Shown: positions 1 to 8,717 of the stretch, one piece after another
How the letters are laid out: every line of letters starts with the position of its first letter
Position numbering within the stretch: position 1 is the stretch's first letter
NCBI GenBank assembly: GCA_965222935.1
Contig: CBDCVA010000002.1
Location: 372,001-436,000, forward strand
Reading direction: 5' to 3'
Length of the DNA stretch: 64,000 bases
Source of the DNA: CBDCVA01 sp965222935 [NCBI: Candidatus Latescibacterota bacterium]
GTDB lineage: Bacteria > Latescibacterota > CBDCVA01
Made by a program: the position numbers and the translations under genes
Notes under the pieces: generated by a model
Database searches by the model: none
What the model saw: only the letters and a program-made list of their open reading frames with translations
Told to the model about the DNA's origin: nothing

Positions 1-1
1 C

Positions 2-1651
2 AAGGATCAGTTCCTCGCCAGGTACCCCGGCCCTGACCGGGATTTCCTCCAACTCTATCAGAGCCTCTACCTGGATGCGCTCGCCCATGGAGACCTGTTC
101 GTCCCCGATGCCGGAGAGGCTGCCCTCGAACGCGCAAAGATCTCCCGAGTGCCCCTTTCACTCGCTCAGGCGGTTGCCGAGGTGCTGCCGACGATTGGCC
201 CCGGTGATGACCCGAGATGGTCCGACGCTTATTCCTATACCCTTGACGGTGTCACCACCGAGGCTCCCCTACGCGATCTTTTGGGTGAGGTGGCCCAGCG
301 AACCCTGGATTACATCGCCGCGGGAGGACTTTTAGCGACCCGCTACAACACGTATAACAACTTCGCATGGTTCGGAAGCTCGGTCTGGAAAGTGATCACG
401 GACGCTGATCTCCTGCACCACCAGCTCAAGCGATCCTCCGAGGGCCGTCTCGAGCCGTCCTCGCTTGATTCACTGTGGGCAGATATCCATCGCGCCCAGA
501 GTATGATGATCGAGTTCTTTGCGGCTCATCGCGAGAATCCCGCCCAGTTAAAGCCCGCCGGTTACTGGTACGGGCACCAGTACACGTATCTGACTCGCGA
601 TATGACCGATCTCGTGAAACGGATCGTCGCCCGCGCCAACGCGCTGATTGGGCGGATCAGGGGATCCCCACATGCAGATGTGGAACCGTTGCGCGAGCTA
701 TCCATGCCGCCTCTGTTGGCTGGCGAGGCCGAGGGCCGGTTTCTCGAGTATTCTCACGTCGGCAGGACGGCTGAGTGCCCTCGCTGGCAGCGCGTGGCAA
801 GACTCGGGCGCTGGGTGATCCCTTCGTGGAAGCTGGGACGGCGCAAGCGGCGATTAGCCGATTCACCCCTGGATGGGGATCAACGGAAGGAACTAGCCTG
901 GCAGGACTTCCTTGCGTGGGGTGAAGCTACCTTGCGCATCTTCGACATCCGGGTGAACATCCACATCGATCCGGCGTTCGCTCCGATCGCCGAAGAACTT
1001 AATCTGAAGAGCGGAACAAAGAAGATCCTGTTTTTGCCAACGCACCAGAGCCTCTTGGACCATCCTGTGATGTACCATGTGCTCCAGTCGCCCGAACTGC
1101 TGGCTGCCATGGGCTGGGAGAGACCCCTCCCCTGCGTGCTTCTAGCGCGCACCCGCCTGGCCGATGCCGGGGTGAAGCTCGGCTCATGGTCGATCACTAT
1201 GTTTGGTGTCTCGGCGAAGACTTTTGACCGCCTGCTGGAAGATGTGGACGGCTATGTGACGCTTGAACGCACTAAAGACACCGACCCTACGACACAACGG
1301 TTGGTTCAGGCCTTGGAGGAACGACCGGGCCTGACCTATCCTGCCGGCACGACCGTCGCTTTCGACATCCAGTCCCCTCCCCTGCAGCACGCCCTGTTTG
1401 CCTTGCTTCCACAGGACGTGGTGGTCATTCCTTTCGCGCTACGCGGCATCCACTCCCTGTGGCCCAAGTGTCCGAAAGGCAACCTGAACGTCAACCCAGG
1501 TCTGATCGAAGTTGTGGTCTCACCTCCGATGCCCGGAGAGACCACGCTTTTGCCAAGGCGACGGTCGCTCCGCACCCAAGTGGAATCTGCAGCTCTGTTT
1601 CAGGCGGTTCATATCGCCACCTTATTAAATCCAGAACCATCGGGGCCGTAG
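2..1651 (+). CDS. PlsC-like acyltransferase, 5' end cut by window edge
   Basis: The reading frame is open from the first bases of the window, so the true start lies upstream; the GTG at 149 is only the first internal start-like codon. The acyltransferase signature H-x4-D is present as HQSLLD (His codon at 1043, Asp at 1058), followed about 90 residues later by a PAGTT motif that resembles the PEGTR block of glycerol-phosphate acyltransferases. In this family the His/Asp pair drives acyl transfer to a lipid hydroxyl, usually at the inner membrane. The roughly 300 residues before the motif have no signature I recognise, so the specific acceptor is unknown. A HAD-IB phosphatase and a lipid kinase lie within 8 kb, which loosely suggests lipid metabolism. 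Confidence 0.75.
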   Translation, partial: KDQFLARYPGPDRDFLQLYQSLYLDALAHGDLFVPDAGEAALERAKISRVPLSLAQAVAEVLPTIGPGDDPRWSDAYSYTLDGVTTEAPLRDLLGEVAQRTLDYIAAGGLLATRYNTYNNFAWFGSSVWKVITDADLLHHQLKRSSEGRLEPSSLDSLWADIHRAQSMMIEFFAAHRENPAQLKPAGYWYGHQYTYLTRDMTDLVKRIVARANALIGRIRGSPHADVEPLRELSMPPLLAGEAEGRFLEYSHVGRTAECPRWQRVARLGRWVIPSWKLGRRKRRLADSPLDGDQRKELAWQDFLAWGEATLRIFDIRVNIHIDPAFAPIAEELNLKSGTKKILFLPTHQSLLDHPVMYHVLQSPELLAAMGWERPLPCVLLARTRLADAGVKLGSWSITMFGVSAKTFDRLLEDVDGYVTLERTKDTDPTTQRLVQALEERPGLTYPAGTTVAFDIQSPPLQHALFALLPQDVVVIPFALRGIHSLWPKCPKGNLNVNPGLIEVVVSPPMPGETTLLPRRRSLRTQVESAALFQAVHIATLLNPEPSGP

Positions 1652-1791
1652 CCTTTTCACACACAGATGATGGCCAGGCGGTAAGATGCGCCCGAAGTCT
1701 CTAGTAGGAGCACCAATTTTGCGGGTCCTGCCGGTTCACGAGCGCATCCGGCACATCCACGCTCGGGATCGGTCCTTTTAGCCAGACATCG

Positions 1792-2715
1792 ATGACACCT
1801 GCAGAAAGAGCACACGGGCTGGGCGTCGAGGCCGATAAGGTTCTTGATCGCATCGTGGATTGGGCGAGAAAGAATAACGACGTTCGCGCGGCAATCCTCG
1901 TGGGATCGCACGCCGGAAAGCACCCCACGGACGAGTTCTCAGACTACGACGTCGCAATGTATGTGGCGGATCAGGACCAGTACGCCCACGACCACAGTTG
2001 GCTGGGCGAGATCGGCGAGGTGTGGCTCTGCTTGAAGGACACCGGCCGTGGTGAGGCCGACGTATTCCCTGTCCATTATCGGCTGACCATCCTCGCACCC
2101 GGGACGCGAGTGGATTTTAGTATTTACTCCATCGACATGCTCGACCAGATCGTCACGCAGAGCCCGCCCCTGCGACCGAATCTCTACACGCTCGGCTACC
2201 GGGTCTTGGTGGACAAGGACAAGAAGACGAAGGGGATGGCACCTCCGTTCTCAAAACCCTTTGTACATGAAAAACCCAGCGAGGATAGCTATCGCCAGAT
2301 CGTAGAGGATTTTTGGCACGAAGCTCACAATACTGCAAAATATCTGGCACGCGGCGACCTGTGGTCGGCTAAGTTCCGTGACTGGAATACCAAGAAAGCC
2401 CTGCTGTCCATGATCGAGTGGCACGCTCGCGGGAGGCATGGTTGGGAATACGATACGGCACACCTGGGCAAGCGCATGCGAACTTGGGTCGACCCGGAGG
2501 TCTGGCAGGCTCTTCACAGCGTCTTTGCTCATTTAGATGCTGAAGATAGCTGGAACGCCCTCTTCTCGACTATCGAGCTGTTTCGAGAAATGGCAGGAGA
2601 AACGGCCGAAATGCTGGGCCATCAATACCTGAAGCATGAAGACAAACACATGGGAAATCTCATCATGCAGATAGGTAGGAGTGCCCAACCAACAGATCCA
2701 CTCGATTGCCAATAG
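1792..2715 (+). CDS. Aminoglycoside 6-adenylyltransferase-like nucleotidyltransferase
   Basis: This 307-residue protein has the architecture of the ANT(6)/AadK family, whose members transfer AMP from ATP to the 6-hydroxyl of streptomycin. The N-terminal nucleotidyltransferase motif is GSHAGKHPTDEFSDYD (Gly38-Ser39, Asp51, Asp53), and a third carboxylate appears in RVDFS (Asp108). The C-terminal half (KYLARGDLWSAKF, then a W-H-A-R-G segment) matches the helical substrate-binding part of the family, and the length is normal for it. No antibiotic-producer or mobile context is visible, so it may be a chromosomal homologue acting on an unknown substrate. The start is the first ATG; the ribosome binding site upstream is weak. 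A second, broken nucleotidyltransferase lies 1.6 kb downstream. Confidence 0.8.
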   Translation: MTPAERAHGLGVEADKVLDRIVDWARKNNDVRAAILVGSHAGKHPTDEFSDYDVAMYVADQDQYAHDHSWLGEIGEVWLCLKDTGRGEADVFPVHYRLTILAPGTRVDFSIYSIDMLDQIVTQSPPLRPNLYTLGYRVLVDKDKKTKGMAPPFSKPFVHEKPSEDSYRQIVEDFWHEAHNTAKYLARGDLWSAKFRDWNTKKALLSMIEWHARGRHGWEYDTAHLGKRMRTWVDPEVWQALHSVFAHLDAEDSWNALFSTIELFREMAGETAEMLGHQYLKHEDKHMGNLIMQIGRSAQPTDPLDCQ

Positions 2716-2796
2716 CCGCGCAAGCGCGGCATCGCCAACGGGTGACCTGAGTCGTTAGGCGGGCGGAGTCTAAGTCTATTCTAAGGAGAAAAGAAA

Positions 2797-4185
2797 ATGA
2801 CTAAGAGAATGTCTAGGACTTGGCGAACGTCTATCGTCCTATTGCTTATTATCTGTACACTGGGCTGTGTAACGCGCCAGCCAACCTTTGCGAAGCAGGA
2901 GACCTCGCCAGACCGCAGTACGGTTAGTGTGGTTCTGCGCCAAGACCAGTTCGCGGATGCGCATGCTCACATCATCGACTTTCTCCAGAATGGGGCGTTC
3001 GACAACAGCGATGGTCAGTTTCAGGGCGCGGGGGATCGAGGCCAGATCATCAAGAGCTCGGCCATACGCTACCTTGCACTTCCTTACGGCGAGCAATGGA
3101 GGCGACTCACGTTGTTGCTTAAAGACATGGAAAAGGCCGGCGTAGATCACGCAATGGTGTCCGGGATGCCCTTTCTGAAGAAGTGGTCGGCAAACGAGCC
3201 TTTCGCGCGGCCCAGGTACTACCTTGACAGCGGCTCGCGGATGGTCCGTGCCCGTGACACCGACTACCTTATCGGGGCTGCGGTCATGGACTACAAGAGA
3301 AAGTTCGTCGGCAACGAGGCGGAACTGCGGAAATTGGAAAGGCTCTACCCATTCGTATGCGGCTTCGATGGTACGGACTTGGCCGCAGTGGATCTTGTGA
3401 TTAAGCGCATCAAGGAGTTCCCCAGCGTGTGGAAAGGAATCGGCGAAGTGATGTCGCGCCATGACGACCTGACCAACCTCATAACTGGTGAGCGCCCGAG
3501 AGGGAATCATGCCGCACTGAAGCGGCTCTGCCACTTCGCAGGCGAGTGGTTCCTCCCGGTCAGTATCCACCACAACATCGCCCCCATCTCCCGAAGCCCC
3601 AAGGAAGTCAAGGAACCCGTCTACTTGGATGAACTCGTCGAACTCTTCGAGTACTGCCGCCAGCCCAACGCGAAGTACGATACGAAGTTCATCTGGTGTC
3701 ACGCCGGCATCAGCCGACGCGTTGTCGTTGACAACCTTGCCCATTGGATCGACGCTGTGCTGAGTCGTTTCAAGAGCCAGGTCTACATTGACCTGTCGTG
3801 GGTCGTCTACGAGGAGTATATCCACAAGGATCTTGAATCTTGGGCCGGGCTGATCAAAAAGCATCCCAATAGCTTCATGCTCGGCTCGGACGTTGTCGGG
3901 AGTGCCGAGAACATGGGAAACGAACTCGGCAGGTACAAGACACTCCTCGATAAGATTTCAGAGGACCCAAACGATGAAGCGCGCCGAAACCTCGCCCGAG
4001 GCAACTTCGTGAAGTTGATGATGGACCTTGGGGAACGGCGACGGGCTAAGATGGTGAGTGAAAATCTGAGAGTGGACCTCACGCTTGAGTCGCCTGGCCT
4101 GATTCTCAAGTCGGATTACGAGTACGACGAAAAGGCCCATACGGGCGCGCCCAGACACTCATTCGTTCGGGAGAACAAGCCCTGA
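2797..4185 (+). CDS. Lipoprotein amidohydrolase-2 family metal-dependent hydrolase
   Basis: A strong ribosome binding site (AAGGAG) precedes the ATG. Residues 1-24 form a positively charged, hydrophobic leader ending in TLGC, so Cys24 is a likely lipidation site, although Thr rather than Leu/Val/Ile at -3 is atypical. The mature part begins with DAHAHI (His56, His58), the first metal-binding motif of amidohydrolase TIM barrels. Later come IWCHAG near residue 308 and MLGSDVVG near residue 368, where the family carries its third His and the catalytic Asp. The protein is 462 residues, somewhat long for the family, and was probably exported to the periplasm and anchored. Its substrate is unknown and the neighbours do not suggest one. 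Confidence 0.7.
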   Translation: MTKRMSRTWRTSIVLLLIICTLGCVTRQPTFAKQETSPDRSTVSVVLRQDQFADAHAHIIDFLQNGAFDNSDGQFQGAGDRGQIIKSSAIRYLALPYGEQWRRLTLLLKDMEKAGVDHAMVSGMPFLKKWSANEPFARPRYYLDSGSRMVRARDTDYLIGAAVMDYKRKFVGNEAELRKLERLYPFVCGFDGTDLAAVDLVIKRIKEFPSVWKGIGEVMSRHDDLTNLITGERPRGNHAALKRLCHFAGEWFLPVSIHHNIAPISRSPKEVKEPVYLDELVELFEYCRQPNAKYDTKFIWCHAGISRRVVVDNLAHWIDAVLSRFKSQVYIDLSWVVYEEYIHKDLESWAGLIKKHPNSFMLGSDVVGSAENMGNELGRYKTLLDKISEDPNDEARRNLARGNFVKLMMDLGERRRAKMVSENLRVDLTLESPGLILKSDYEYDEKAHTGAPRHSFVRENKP

Positions 4186-4315
4186 CGGGTCTTGCCATTC
4201 GGTGACTGTGCTTTTTCATCGAAATGATAGTTCACTTGCTGATGCAGCGGACATCCTAGCGCATGCCGCTAAGCCGTGACGTTAGTATGACAGTCGAGGG
4301 ATGTCAGAGGCATAG

Positions 4316-5149
4316 ATGAGTAAGACGACGATTTCCGAGCCTACGGCATGGTCCATCGCAAGGTCATTCGCCACCGAAGTCGGCGAAAATATCGCTCAAG
4401 GTGAAACACTCGCGGTCTTTCTGATCGGCTCGCGGCGTCGGGCTGCTACGTGGCCGGGCGAAGCGACATCGACACGTTCATAGTCCTGAATGATCAGAGT
4501 TCCGGAAAAGCTCGAGAGAGAATTGTAGCGTTGAGGAAACGTCTGGGCGTGAGGCACAGCATCCCGAAGGGACTGGGGGCCATTGTCGCGAACCGGAGTG
4601 AGCTGTTCCCCCCCTACGACCCCGAACGCGAACTCGTTCGGGAGATCATCCGGCTGAAACAACAGGGACGTAAGGCTTTAGGGTAACTTCGAACTGGATG
4701 TCGTCCCAATCCCGGACGCTGCAGCCATACGAGCATGGGTAGGTATCTTTTATCCGTGGCTTCGGGAGAACTACATCGACCAGCGGCCTTCGGAGGGGAT
4801 GACTGTCAACGCTATCGTGAACACGCTGCTGGAAGAGGTGAAATTAGCGGTCTGGGAGAAAAGTGGCGAAATGATACTTGATAAGCCATTCCTAATGCCT
4901 CGTTTCCACCAAGCTTGCACCAATACGGGGTTCACAGACGAGTTGGCGTCAGTGCAGCGATACGTCGCCGGAGTCGAGAGTGGGCCAGAGCCCGACGTTG
5001 TCTACGAGACTTTGCGAAGGGTATCGGCCTATGTGAGACAATTAGAAGCGCCAGTTGCGATGACTGACGGTGAGATACATGCCAACCAGGCGCTCCAGCG
5101 GACGCGGGCCCAGGACCGCGCGGCTGAGTTCCGACGTTATGGCGTCTGA
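4316..5149 (+). pseudogene. Nucleotidyltransferase-domain gene broken by two frameshifts
   Basis: Three pieces in two frames join into one coherent protein. From the ATG at 4316 frame 2 gives AVFLIGS; a one-base loss at about 4430-4441 moves the sense to frame 1, which gives GCYVAGRSDIDTFIV. Together they restore the nucleotidyltransferase motif G-S-x3-G-x5-S-D-I-D. Frame 1 ends at 4686 in KALG-stop, and frame 2 resumes immediately with NFELDVVPIP and runs to 5149. The restored product would be about 278 residues. The C-terminal helical part is unrecognised. As written the gene cannot make the full protein, so it is either a pseudogene or carries two sequencing errors. Its stop overlaps the start of the next gene by 11 bases. 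Confidence 0.6.
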
Positions 5150-5846
5150 CCCAGAGCCGTCCGCGGCAGCGTTCTTCGATGTGGACGGGACAGTCCTAGA
5201 GGCGACGGTCGTCCATTATTACGTCTACTTCGCCACACGGGAACGTTCGGGGTTTCGCCGGTGTCTGTTCTGGGCAGCGTTCATTCCCCAACTCCCGTCA
5301 CTGTTCATCCTCGATAAGATCAGCCGGAGCGGTTTCAACCGGGCCTTCTACCATCGCTACCGAGGCATGGATGCGTCGCACCTGCGGGCGTTGGCACAAC
5401 GACTTCTAGACGAGGAGATGAGGCCTCGCCTCTATTCCGACGCGGTGGCCCGCATTGAGGGACATCGGGCCCGAGGGGAACGGGTCGTGTTCGTCACGGG
5501 ATCATTGGACTTCATCGTGGAGCCCCTAGCCCGGATGCTCGGTGTGGATGACGTGATTGCGGCGCGAATGTCGGAGGTGGATGGACGGCTGACCGGGAAA
5601 TTGACCGGAGCGCCCATCGGCGACGAGGAGAAGATGCGAATGGTGCTGGCGTTCGCACAAACTCATCAGGTTGACCTCGGGGAGAGCTTCGCCTACGGAG
5701 ACAGCAGCGCGGACCTGCCGATGCTCCGGTGCGTAGGCCATCCCGTGGTCGTGAATCCCGGAGGAAAACTCAAGAGGCTGGCGGAGGGCAATGGATGGGA
5801 GGTGGCGGAGTGGAAGGCGGCAAGGTCAGTGAAGTCTACAGATTGA
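5139..5846 (+). CDS. HAD-IB family phosphatase
   Basis: The 235-residue product has all HAD phosphatase motifs: DVDGT (Asp14 nucleophile, Asp16 acid/base), FVTGS (Thr120/Ser122), and YGDSSAD (Asp188, Asp192, magnesium ligands). The subfamily resembles SerB and the HAD-IB proteins that accompany acyltransferases. A hydrophobic stretch at about residues 42-60 (LFWAAFIPQLPSLFIL) is typical of this subfamily and could touch the membrane. I placed the start at the ATG at 5139 because the family begins only a few residues before DVDGT; upstream in-frame codons lie inside the preceding broken gene. It probably dephosphorylates a small phospho-metabolite or a lysophospholipid, but the substrate cannot be read from sequence. 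Confidence 0.8.
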   Translation: MASDPEPSAAAFFDVDGTVLEATVVHYYVYFATRERSGFRRCLFWAAFIPQLPSLFILDKISRSGFNRAFYHRYRGMDASHLRALAQRLLDEEMRPRLYSDAVARIEGHRARGERVVFVTGSLDFIVEPLARMLGVDDVIAARMSEVDGRLTGKLTGAPIGDEEKMRMVLAFAQTHQVDLGESFAYGDSSADLPMLRCVGHPVVVNPGGKLKRLAEGNGWEVAEWKAARSVKSTD

Positions 5847-5890
5847 CGCCGGCCCATTGAATCCACAGTTTTCAACGCACAGTTTCTCCG

Positions 5891-7084
5891 ATGGAGGCCA
5901 TCCAGTACATCAAGAGCGTCCCGCGCTATCTCTTGGTGCGGATGCTCGGTGGTCGGCGGACCGGGCTACGAACGGGGCCGTTGTCGTGCATCCGTCTTGC
6001 GGAGGTGCCCGAGCCCCGATTGCCGACCGAAGAATGGGTGCGGATCAGGCCGAGGCTGAGCGGCATCTGCGGTTCGGACCTGGCTACGATCGCAGCGAAA
6101 GGGAGTCCTTATTTCTCGCCGCTCGTCTCCCACCCTTTTGTGTTCGGCCACGAGGTCGTGGGGGAGGCAATGGACGGGACGCGGGTCGTGATCGAACCCG
6201 CGCTCTGTTGTGCGGTCAGGGGCGTGGAGCCGTGTCGTCGGTGCGCGGCAGGAGACTACGGAAACTGCGAACAGATCACAAAGGGCGCCCTCTCGGCGGG
6301 GATTCAGACGGGCTATTGCCGGGATACGGGAGGTGGATGGAGCCGATCTCTGGTGGTGCATCCGTTCCAGGTCCACCCTGTGCCGGAAAGCATGTCGGAC
6401 GAGGCGGCGGTGCTCGTCGAGCCGTTCGCCTGCGCCCTCCATGCGGCGCTCCGAGGACGGCCAGAGGAGGGGACGACGGCACTTGTCATCGGGTGTGGAA
6501 GCATCGGGCTTTTGACCATCGCAGCGCTGCGAGTGACTGGGAGCCGGTGCCGGATCGTGGCGGTGGCCAGATACCCACATCAGGAGACGGCGGCAGAGCA
6601 ACTGGGCGCGGACGAGGTCCTCGGGGCGGGGCGAGACCTCTACGGGGCAATCTGTGAGATGACCGGTGCTGAACGACACCAGCCGGAGCTGGGCAAACCG
6701 GTTCTGATAGGCGGTGCCGAGACTGTATTCGACTGCGTGGGGGCGGCGGCGACGATCGACGATGCTCTGCGATTCACCCGCGCGAAGGGGACAACGGTAC
6801 TGGTGGGGATGCCAGCGATACCGGCTGGAATCGACTGGACGTCCATCTGGTATAAAGAGTTGGCCGTGGTGGGAGCATACGCGTACGGGACGGAGAGTTG
6901 GAGAGGAGAACGCATCAGGACGTTTAAGCTGGCCATCCGGCTCATGGGTGACATAGGAAGACAGCTCGAGGCACTGGTGACGCACCGATTCCCGCTCGGG
7001 GACTACCGGCAGGCCCTGAGCGTGGCGATGCATACGGGCAAGCACAGGTCGATCAAGACCGTCTTTGACCTGCTAGATGCGTAG
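5891..7084 (+). CDS. Zinc-dependent medium-chain dehydrogenase
   Basis: This is a 397-residue alcohol/sorbitol-dehydrogenase-type enzyme. Catalytic zinc ligands are visible as GICGSD (Cys60) and FGHEVVG (His87-Glu88), with a further Glu in LVEPFACALHA. The structural-zinc loop has Cys107, Cys115, Cys118 and Cys126 in the usual C-x-n-C-x2-C-x7-C layout. The nucleotide-binding motif is GCGSIG. It is longer than the usual 340-350 residues because of a leader of about 30 residues and an insert around position 220. It lies 44 bases after the HAD gene and 36 bases before the LarA-like gene, so the three may be co-transcribed. The substrate is unknown; oxidation of a secondary alcohol or polyol with NAD(P) is the family activity. 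Confidence 0.8.
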   Translation: MEAIQYIKSVPRYLLVRMLGGRRTGLRTGPLSCIRLAEVPEPRLPTEEWVRIRPRLSGICGSDLATIAAKGSPYFSPLVSHPFVFGHEVVGEAMDGTRVVIEPALCCAVRGVEPCRRCAAGDYGNCEQITKGALSAGIQTGYCRDTGGGWSRSLVVHPFQVHPVPESMSDEAAVLVEPFACALHAALRGRPEEGTTALVIGCGSIGLLTIAALRVTGSRCRIVAVARYPHQETAAEQLGADEVLGAGRDLYGAICEMTGAERHQPELGKPVLIGGAETVFDCVGAAATIDDALRFTRAKGTTVLVGMPAIPAGIDWTSIWYKELAVVGAYAYGTESWRGERIRTFKLAIRLMGDIGRQLEALVTHRFPLGDYRQALSVAMHTGKHRSIKTVFDLLDA

Positions 7085-7120
7085 AGACGTTCGCGCGAGC
7101 AAAGCTCGAGAGAGTGTATT

Positions 7121-8668
7121 GTGAAGTACCTGACGTACTCCGGTAACAATCTCATCAACGTACATTTACCTGACGACGCGGAGATCCACTATGCGCCGCC
7201 TCACATCTCTGGGATCAAGAAACTCGATATCCCTCGGGCAGCCGTAAGAGCCCTCGAGAACCCTCTGGGGATACCTCCGTTAAATGAGCTTGTCAATAGC
7301 AAGTCAAGTATCTTAATCGTTTTCGATGACAATTGTCAACCCTTCCCTGCCACGAAAAAACCCGACGTTCGCCAGATCATCATTGAAACGCTTCTTTCTC
7401 AGCTCTATTCGTATGGTGTACGGAAAGAAAATGTACATCTGATCTGTGCGGTGGCTCTTCATAGAAAGATGAAAAAGCATGAACTGGCTTACATGTTAGG
7501 GGATAAGCTTATGAGCGAGTTTTATCCCCATCAGTTACGGAACTTTGATGCGGAAGATGCCCAAAATATCGTCAACTTGGGAGAGACCGAAGAAGGTGAG
7601 GTGGTCGAGGTCGATAGAGCCGTTGTGGAGAGCGATCTCGTCATCTATATTGATGCGGTTCAGATTCCTCTGAACGGCGGGCACAAATCGATCGCCGTGG
7701 GGCTTGGAACATACCGATCCCTTGCTTATCATCATGCCCCTCAAATGACCGCAGAATCTCCCCACGTCATGCAGCCTGAGAATTCGAACATGCACGCTTG
7801 CATCGAGAGAATGAGCCGCATCGTGCAGAAACATTGCAGAATCATGGTATTGGAAGCTCCGATGAATAGTGCTACGTATCCATTCTACTTGAGATACCTC
7901 AGTAAACCTGATGAACGATGCAATTTCATAGAGAAAGCCTTGAAATTTTTCACGCCTATCTCCATGTCAATGATGCCGGAACCTTTGAGGTTCAACATCT
8001 TCAAGGGTATGCGCTCCGCATATGATCCTATGGAGATCAACGCCGGAACCATAGATGACGTACACCCCAGAACCTTACGTGCCGTTAATTCCCAATTGAC
8101 GGTGCCGGTGCGTGGACAATTCGATACCCTGGTTTTCGGACTCCCGGACCTGAGTCCATATTCTGTGGGTGCACGTATCAATCCGGTGCTCGTGGTCAGC
8201 GATGTACTGGGGTACGTGTTCAACTGGTTTTATGGGAAACCCTTGGTCAAAAGAGGTGGGGTTGTCATCATTATCAATCCGACCTTTGAAGTATTTCACG
8301 AAGAATATCATGTCGCTTATAAGAAGTTCTACGACGAGGTCTTATCGGAAACCACTGAACCTTTCGAAATGCAGAAGCTTTTTCAAGAGAAATTCGCCTG
8401 CGATCCTTATCTCATCGACTGTTATCGTCACAAGTACGCTCATCATGGCTTTCATCCTTTTACCGTATGGTATTGGGCAACCTATCCATTGAAATACCTC
8501 TCCAAGGTGATTCTCGTGGGACCCAAGAATGATAGAGCAGCCTCACGACTGGGGGTGGATTGGTCGCCCAGCATAGATCACGCTCTGGGGCTGGCCAGCG
8601 ACATCACCGGCGGGAATGAGGTCGTGGGATTGAGTATCCCCCCTTTCATTTACGTGAAAATTCACTAA
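7121..8668 (+). CDS. LarA-like (lactate racemase domain) protein
   Basis: The 515-residue product belongs to the LarA/DUF2088 family, whose founding member is a nickel-pincer lactate racemase. ALHRKM (His114) matches the first catalytic His block, and LNGGHKS (Lys189) followed by AYHH (His205) reproduces the spacing of the cofactor-bearing Lys and the nickel-ligand His in LarA (16 residues apart in both). The second catalytic His of LarA, ten residues before the Lys, is Ala179 here. The protein is about 90 residues longer than LarA. No larB, larC or larE cofactor genes are in the window. The start is GTG at 7121. Its base composition is visibly more AT-rich than its neighbours, suggesting a different origin. 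A reaction other than lactate racemisation is likely. Confidence 0.65.
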   Translation: MKYLTYSGNNLINVHLPDDAEIHYAPPHISGIKKLDIPRAAVRALENPLGIPPLNELVNSKSSILIVFDDNCQPFPATKKPDVRQIIIETLLSQLYSYGVRKENVHLICAVALHRKMKKHELAYMLGDKLMSEFYPHQLRNFDAEDAQNIVNLGETEEGEVVEVDRAVVESDLVIYIDAVQIPLNGGHKSIAVGLGTYRSLAYHHAPQMTAESPHVMQPENSNMHACIERMSRIVQKHCRIMVLEAPMNSATYPFYLRYLSKPDERCNFIEKALKFFTPISMSMMPEPLRFNIFKGMRSAYDPMEINAGTIDDVHPRTLRAVNSQLTVPVRGQFDTLVFGLPDLSPYSVGARINPVLVVSDVLGYVFNWFYGKPLVKRGGVVIIINPTFEVFHEEYHVAYKKFYDEVLSETTEPFEMQKLFQEKFACDPYLIDCYRHKYAHHGFHPFTVWYWATYPLKYLSKVILVGPKNDRAASRLGVDWSPSIDHALGLASDITGGNEVVGLSIPPFIYVKIH

Positions 8669-8717
8669 TCTTCCCTGGGTGAGAGCACCCTCAGCCTCGA
8701 CCGTCGACCGCTGGCCC

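Noticed and set aside
2715-2730. GC hairpin just after the aminoglycoside-nucleotidyltransferase-like gene
   Set aside because: GCCGCGC-AA-GCGCGGC lacks a T tract, and its loop is too small to be a convincing terminator.
2839-3864. 341-codon open frame on the minus strand
   Set aside because: It lies entirely antisense to the amidohydrolase gene, which has a signal peptide, a ribosome binding site and family motifs; the antisense frame has none.
5966-7045. 359-codon open frame on the minus strand
   Set aside because: Antisense to the zinc dehydrogenase; composition rich in Arg/His/Pro typical of shadow frames.
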